A stretch of DNA of 64,000 nt from Oasisia sp. SBJ-2009 (lineage: Eukaryota > Annelida > Polychaeta > Sabellida > Siboglinidae): contig OZ024862.1 of the NCBI GenBank assembly GCA_964017155.1, positions 31,574,320 to 31,638,319 on the forward strand, in the 5' to 3' direction. The notes beneath the pieces are model-generated. The model did no database searches and was not told the origin of the DNA. It saw nothing but the letters and a program-made list of their open reading frames with translations. Below are positions 58,120-64,000 of this stretch, in pieces (within the stretch, counting starts at the first letter, position 1; each line of letters begins with the position of its first letter). The position numbers and the translations under genes were made by a program.

Positions 58120-59455
58120 CGAGGTCGTGTCGCCAGGACACAGCTGGTGCGCCAGACAGACAGACAGACAGACGGACCAAGTGACCCGACACTAAGCTGG
58201 TTGCCGTGGCGACCATGACAGAGTGTCGAGAGGTTCTCGTCCGGGCTACTCGTGTCCACTAACCGCATTAGACCGACCCGTTCGCCCAGACACATTGTTT
58301 TAATAAAGGTGATTCGGTGAGAGACGCGAGAGGCAGCGATGCACGGACATGTGCCGCTTCCAGTGCACCTCATCCCGCCAGATGCATTCGCGATGACTTG
58401 CGGCGAATCAGACGCCAGACGAACTCGAATCGAAAAACACACAATGTGCTAGCTATCACATCACAGGTGATCGACATCGAATTGATTCAGCATAATCTGT
58501 CGATTCAACGAGTATTGGCGTTGTCGAGCGATGCAAAGTGCCGCCATCTGGTGTTAACGACGATGTGTTTATTTGGTTTGCAATGAAACGACATCGACGC
58601 ACTTAGTGACATTGTAAACGATCGTTACGTGACAGGGGTCGTTGGGTACAGTCCACAATGGCTGAGAACATTGCTTAATGACTCGGATTGCACAGTTTGA
58701 AATGTTACCAAACACTCTCCCGTGGCAATCAGTGTAATGCAACAAAAACACGCAATTAGTATTGATTTATTATATCGTGAAAACAACGATACACGAGAAC
58801 CTACTGAAGTGCGTTTTTGTGTATGTAACTAGACCACGCAGGTGTAATGCGGTATGTATAAAGTATATCCTGGCTGTGTAATTCACAAATACACCGTATA
58901 TCACCTGAAGTACACGTGTCGGATACCTGGACGTACCTTTTTCTACATGTGCATATCTTTGTACCCATTCACCTGATAGGTGTGGGACAGACTCGCGAGG
59001 CAGTGGGGACACTGATGGGCAATGAGTGGGTTCTTTTAGGGCCTCAAACCCCACCCGTGTCTCAAGTGTATTTGGATTTATATCAAGGTGGCAATAGATT
59101 TGTACATCCGAATGTCATCGGGGAAGAACAGTGCCAACTCAGGTGCAAATAAAAAATTCATTGGCCTCAACAATCAATGCTTTTTTAATTAACTGCTTAC
59201 GTAGGTATGATATGTATCACCTCCGGTTTCTCTAGAGTTATCATGAAAGACCAGAAATCTCGAGAGAATCTTGTCTGAAGCCATCCAAGGGTAGAAGTCA
59301 GCTTTTGGACCTTGGCTTAGTTTAAGAATCTTGTTTTAATTATGCAGAAATCAAGATTAGATTTTTCCAAGAAAATACATTTGTTATAAAGTAGTGTTGG
59401 GATAAGGGTACTGTTATTTTCTCAACAGCATTAAAATATAAAGAATATACAAATT
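58120..59455. other. Non-coding DNA, CpG-containing
   Basis: No gene recognised. A short CAGA tetranucleotide run lies at 58,155-58,175. CpG-rich patch at 58,300-58,430. Confidence 0.4.
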
Positions 59456-59460
59456 ATAAA

Positions 59461-59524
59461 CATATATATATATAATATATATGTGTATATATATATATAC
59501 TATATATATATTATATATATACAG

Positions 59525-59573
<49 letters not shown>

Positions 59574-59614
59574 TATATACAGCTGTATATATAATATATA
59601 TGCAGAATTTGTAT

Positions 59615-59685
<71 letters not shown>
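59461..59685. repeat. (TA)n arrays with duplicated ACAGCTGT and GCAGAATTTG islands
   Basis: TA tracts are interrupted twice by ATACAGCTGTATAT and twice by ATGCAGAATTTGTATA, showing that blocks larger than the dinucleotide were duplicated. Confidence 0.93.
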
Positions 59686-59687
<2 letters not shown>

Positions 59688-59999
59688 GAATTTGTATATT
59701 TTTGTGTAGCTGTTTAATATAAGTTTATTACATGAGATCAGAGACAGAGATGCACATTTGCCTGTTTGCTGAGTCGGTGATCCAGGCTGCTTTTTGTGCT
59801 TAAGTTGATTGAGGACTAGTAGGATGTGTGCCGTGTTGAAAAGCTGTAGAGTAAACAGTGACAGTGTTGAGACACGGGTAGATTTCATGGTCAGAGCCTG
59901 AGGAGTGGGTACATCAGTAGAGAAATATGTGGCATAAAAGTAAACAGTGTGTTACGAGTGGTGTAACCTAACACGATACCAAACCATCCTTGTATTCCA

Positions 60000-60915
60000 A
60001 CCATTAAACCAAAAAGTGGGCCAACCAATGGGCTAGCCAGTGGGTCAACCAATTGGCCAACCATTAAACCAACAATTGGGCCAACTAATGGGCTAGCCAG
60101 TGAGTGAACCAATGGGCCAACCATTAAACCAACAATTGGGCAAACCAATGGGCTAGCCAGTGAGTCAACCAATGGGCCAACCATGAAACCAACAAGTGGG
60201 CCAACCAATGGGCTAGCCAGTGGGTGAACCAATGGGCCAACCATGAAACCAACAATTGGGCAAACCAATGGGCTAGCCAGTGGGTCAACCAATGGGCCAA
60301 CCATGAAACCAACAAGTGGGCTAGCCAGTGAGTGAACCAATGGGCCAACCATTAAACCAACAATTGGGCCAACCAATGGGCTAGCCAGTGGGTGAATCAA
60401 TGGGCCAACCATGAAACCAACAAGTGGGCCAACCAATGGGCTAGCCAGTGAGTGAACCAATGGGCCAACCATTAAACCAACAATTGGGCCAACCAATGGG
60501 CTAGCCAGTGGGTGAACCAATGGGCCAACCATGAAACCAACAAGTGGGCCAACCAATGGGCTAGCCAGTGAGTGAACCAATGGGCCAACCATTAAACCAA
60601 CAAGTGGGCCAACCAATGGGCTAGCCAGTGACTGAACCAATGGGCCAACCATTAAACCAACAAGTGGGCCAACCAATGGGCTAGCCAGTGGGTGAACCAA
60701 TGGGCCAACCATTAAACCAACAAGTGGGCCAACCAATGGGCTAGCCAGTGAGTGAACCAATGGGCCAACCATTAAACCAACAAGTGGGCCAACCAATGGG
60801 CTAGCCAGTGACTGAACCAATGGGCCAACCATTAAACCAACAAGTGGGCCAACCAATGGGCTAGCCAGTGAGTGAACCAATGGGCCAACCATTAAACAAC
60901 AAGTGGGCCAACAAC
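60000..60915 (-). repeat. 60-bp minisatellite, about 15 units
   Basis: The unit contains GGGCCAACCATTAAACCAAC, A(A/G)(T/G)TGGGCCAACCAATGGG and CTAGCCAGTGAGTGAACCAA. One unit near 60,301-60,348 has a 12-bp deletion that keeps frame. Variants (ATTAAA/ATGAAA, AATTGGG/AAGTGGG, GAGTGAAC/GGGTGAAC) alternate, suggesting a higher-order two-unit pattern in 60,060-60,600. A 333-codon minus-strand frame of 20-residue repeats (MVGPLVHSLASPLVGPLVGL) is open through the array. Confidence 0.96.
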
Positions 60916-61384
60916 CATTGTGCCAGTGAGTGAGTGTAAGTGGCCAGCTACAGACAAGTGTAGACTCCAGCTGTCACTGGCCCGGTGAGCCTGACTGAGC
61001 AGTGAGTCTGTGACAGGAGCACACCCGCTGCCCCAAGGACATCATCACGGCGTCTCACAGCTAAGTGAGTTTTCGGCTTCACTGGTCACAATAAAAAATC
61101 TATTCTTCCTAATCACTTGGCCAGTGCAGTGTGAGGTGAATGACCCAGAGACAGAGGAGACCAGACAGTGACCACGAGGGCTGGGCCTGGCTGGCTGGGA
61201 GAGAGGCCTGGGGGGGACATCTAGAGGACACATGACCGTTGTGGCGATGTTGGTAGATATATGTGTGTATTTGAACATGTAATGTTTAGTGAAGTAGAAG
61301 TGAAATGGGACAGAAGACTCTTGTTAGCAGATGGTAGTAGCTGAATGAAATAGTGTTATCTGTTGACAACGATTGCACTGCAAC

Positions 61385-61555
61385 CATACTGGGATCATGC
61401 TTCAATTACATTGCAGCCACAGTGCAACTATACTGTAACCACACAACCACCAAATTCAGGCAAATTGTAACCACACCACAACCACATTGCCACCACACCA
61501 CAACCACACAGCAACCGCACTGCAGCCGCACTGCAGCCGCACTACCACCACATAA
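61385..61555 (+). repeat. ACCACA-rich imperfect short repeat
   Basis: Degenerate units of CAACCACA / CTGCAGCCGCA type. Pyrimidine/A-rich strand asymmetry is clear. Confidence 0.6.
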
Positions 61556-61639
61556 AGGTGTATTTGTCTAGGAGTCATTGTAAGAAGATGTTGATGTGTG
61601 GCTGGGGTCTTCCATAGCCTGGAGACAGCGCAAGTGAGA

Positions 61640-62540
61640 CAACCCATTAAATATGCATTGCAAAGACATACAAATGAAAACGTCTCAAGAAAAACGCCAC
61701 AGAAATCACCGCCTCGTCAAATACGCAGATTAGAAAATGAGTTTTTTGTAACTCGGCTACAAAGGTAGCGTGTTTTTTCTAAAGCCCGTCGTCGTTTCTG
61801 CGTCGCACTGACCCGCCGCGTCTATCTTTGACAGACGACACCGCGCTTGCGAACGCAGTGACGACAGTTGCGAGTTTTGATCAATCTGAGTTGCTTGTTA
61901 TTACAGGCAAGAAATGGCAAACTTGCGTAGATTGAGGGCATCAAGCGACTGGTGACGTCGGCGTCTGTGGCGCGTTTGACCCAGACACGGACGTATAACA
62001 ATCGTCAACAGCATGATTGATACGTGATTTTTATCACGTATCGGACGTTTAATAATCGATCACTTTTTGCCCGGCTGTCACTGAATCTGCCCCATGTGTT
62101 GTCACCAAATCTCGGCGAGTGTGCGGCCAGACCCAGTTGCCGCAGCAACCGGGGAGTGACATTTCATCTGTGACTCGTCACCTTGCTTTGTCGTCAGCGA
62201 AACAGAACGCAGCCTTCATGCGGAGTCTAGACGCTTTGATTGATCAATCGCAGTAGGTCATCAATTATTTGTTATCATTTACGATTGACCAGTCGATGAC
62301 CACGTCATTGTGACCAATCGATGATCAGTCACTATATGTGAACTGTCACTGACCACATGTAAAGACTCCCTGGTCACAAGTGACCAGTTACTGACCACTT
62401 ACCGACCGGCCATATGTCACAGGCCAATCAGTTTTCATCCACCGACATATATCTGACCAATCACTAGCCAGGCAGTGGCCCACATTGACCAATCACTAAG
62501 CAATCAGTGACTAATCACAGGCACATCACTGATTCCCAGG
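61640..62540. other. CpG-rich non-coding patch then degenerate ACCAATCACTGA repeats
   Basis: 61,680-62,230 is CpG-rich without a convincing frame. From 62,270, many short TGACCAATCA / GTCACTGACCA blocks recur irregularly to 62,540, a decayed short-period repeat. Confidence 0.4.
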
Positions 62541-62544
62541 CTAA

Positions 62545-62640
62545 TCCAGAGACCCATCCACCCACCATTTGGATGGGTAAAGTTCATTTTGGATGGGCAC
62601 AAATTACTGTGGATGTGTAAATGTAGAAATGGAAGAGTTA
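62545..62640. mobile_element. Fragment of the hAT-like MITE
   Basis: CCAGAGACCCATCCACCCACCATTTGGATGGGTAAA matches the left interior of the 31,929 and 34,535 copies; the rest is missing or too diverged to follow. Confidence 0.6.
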
Positions 62641-62827
62641 AACAAATTTAAACTTATTCATTATTCACACAGTGTCATGTTCAGATTGGGCTGTGTGCAG
62701 AAACGCACACAAATGCATGTCTGCCTGGACATTTCAGACGTAAACATTGGATCCCACATAAAAGTCTGCACTGACACGTTTCTGACCAGTCACTGACCAT
62801 GTTACCACTGATCTGTTCTCACAAATA

Positions 62828-63160
62828 GAGTGCAGTGGCTCAGTGGTAGAGCTCCGGACTCTCAACTAAAATAACCCAGGTTCGAATCCTGTGCTGCAGT
62901 TTTAAAACCTTGGGCAAGTTTTTTTCGCTTTATGTTGCTCCAGTTCACTCAGTATGAATGAGTACCTGGCTATAGACAGTGGTGGATATGTGTATGTGCA
63001 GCCTTCACGCATTAATTATAGCATGGCTTGATGCTTCCCAGAGAAGCCGAGATGGTGTTTGAGTGAATAGGTCTGTCAGGGAAGTAAAGTGTAAAGCGCT
63101 TTGAACGGTCTTGAGGACTGGATACTGCGCTATATAAGTACTGACCTTTTTTACTTTACA
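62828..63160 (+). mobile_element. Full-length tRNA-derived SINE
   Basis: The head GTGGCTCAGTGGTAGAGC is an A-box D-arm (GCTC/GAGC stem). GGTTCGAATCC is a perfect B box at 62,880. The body (GAGTACCTGGCTATAGACAG, CTTCCCAGAGAAGCCGAGAT) and the LINE-like tail (AAAGCGCTTTGAA, GCGCTATATAAGTACTGACC) follow. ACAAAT on each side (62,821 and 63,158) may be a short target duplication. The cloverleaf has an acceptor mismatch and an oversized anticodon region, so it is a SINE and not a tRNA gene. Copies lacking the head lie at 2,785 and 44,763. Confidence 0.85.
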
Positions 63161-63164
63161 AATG

Positions 63165-64000
63165 TTAAATGGTCAATGTTCGTTGTGGTTTGTTTGGACA
63201 CTGGTCACATGAGACCAACCATCTTGCAGGCCCTGAATTACTCCACAAGTGCGTCTATGTCTAAAGATGGTTTATTTCCCTGTTACTCTAGCAGAATGAA
63301 ATGTTTTGAGGGTCTTAGAACCCTATCACTCTCCAGTGATGATCGGACAGCCTCCTGCCATGTCCTGACAATAGTTGATGTGGTATTGTGACATGTTTTT
63401 GATAGTGGGTCACATTGCATATAATCACCATGTGACCTCCTGTTGTAATAGTTGGTCTGATTTGATCAGTTACGATAGATAAAAATATAATATTTACTAT
63501 GAAAAAATAACAATATAAATCCTACTGTATTCCAGATATATTTATCACACAAAAATGAAGAAACATGTAAAAGTGATCTGAACGCAAAATACTTAGAAAA
63601 CTTGTTTGTGTCACCAGACTACAACATTGTAACGATTATAAAAATGTACTTATTAAAAGATACTGCAATTTCTGTAAGCGTGTACATACCACTGAAGAGT
63701 ATGTGAAATTATTTGACACCTTTCTAACATACAGATGACATAATGACATTCATTCCAAATTACTATCGTGCCATGATTACAGGTGGTGACATGTGGACGT
63801 GGTTCTGAGTAAGATTCCACGTGCCACTGTGGCCCAGTAAGGGGATCTGTGTCACATGACACTGGTGCTTTAGGGTCAATATCTTGCAAATATCATCAAG
63901 TCTTGTAGACATGGACCATTGGAATGACGATCAATTGAATGCCGCACACACGGAAAGGAGGTGACTGCATTCACTCGAGACACCCCGTGTTGACACACGT
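63165..64000. other. Non-coding DNA, no gene recognised
   Basis: Short frames only; nothing structured was seen. Confidence 0.5.

Noticed and set aside
62828..62900. Functional tRNA gene
   Set aside because: A and B boxes are good, but the acceptor and T stems mispair and the unit continues into a SINE body found at two other places.

Overview
The window reads as nuclear DNA of an animal. It has spliced genes with GT/AG introns, AT-rich intergenic DNA, long simple-sequence arrays, tRNA-derived SINEs, LINE fragments and cut-and-paste transposon remnants. The encoded proteins are metazoan families. A marine invertebrate, perhaps lophotrochozoan or lancelet-like, is a loose guess from the repeat style; the sequence does not settle the phylum. 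Nothing prokaryotic or organellar was seen.

Layout. (1) 1-255, plus strand: the 3' end of a GT14 core-2/I-branching beta-1,6-N-acetylglucosaminyltransferase (GCNT-like) gene, followed by AT-rich UTR and intergenic DNA with microsatellites and decayed LINE pieces (to about 7.5 kb). (2) 8,651-25,205, minus strand: a complete nine-exon gene for TRAP-alpha (signal sequence receptor subunit 1, SSR1). Every splice junction and codon phase could be reconciled, giving 308 codons plus stop. Its introns are full of repeats: a 4.2 kb hAT-like element with a perfect 8-bp target duplication, a piggyBac-like TTAA element nested inside it, a second TTAA element in intron 1, a 385-bp tandem triplication that copies a splice acceptor, and several intron-restricted repeat families. 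(3) 25.2-37 kb: the SSR1 upstream region, a 2.1 kb AT-rich inverted-repeat element, a small hAT-like MITE with target duplication, and pentanucleotide arrays. (4) 37.4-40.05 kb, plus strand: a 5'-truncated non-LTR retrotransposon with endonuclease and reverse transcriptase, broken by one frameshift. It is inserted in or beside an older minus-strand LINE tail and lies between two tRNA-like SINE heads; a 44-bp perfectly abutting inverted repeat follows. (5) 43-44.2 kb, plus strand: a possible promoter and first coding exon of an unidentified gene. (6) 44.2-64 kb: no convincing exon; probably intron or intergenic DNA, dominated by minisatellites (66, 49 and 60 bp units), tetranucleotide arrays, AT microsatellites and SINEs.

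The two recognised genes both act in the secretory pathway (ER translocation and Golgi O-glycan branching), but they converge on opposite strands and need no functional link. I see no undescribed multi-gene system. The most informative material is the datable stack of transposon insertions in the SSR1 introns and several repeat arrays and foldbacks. All calls come from reading the sequence; no database search was run.
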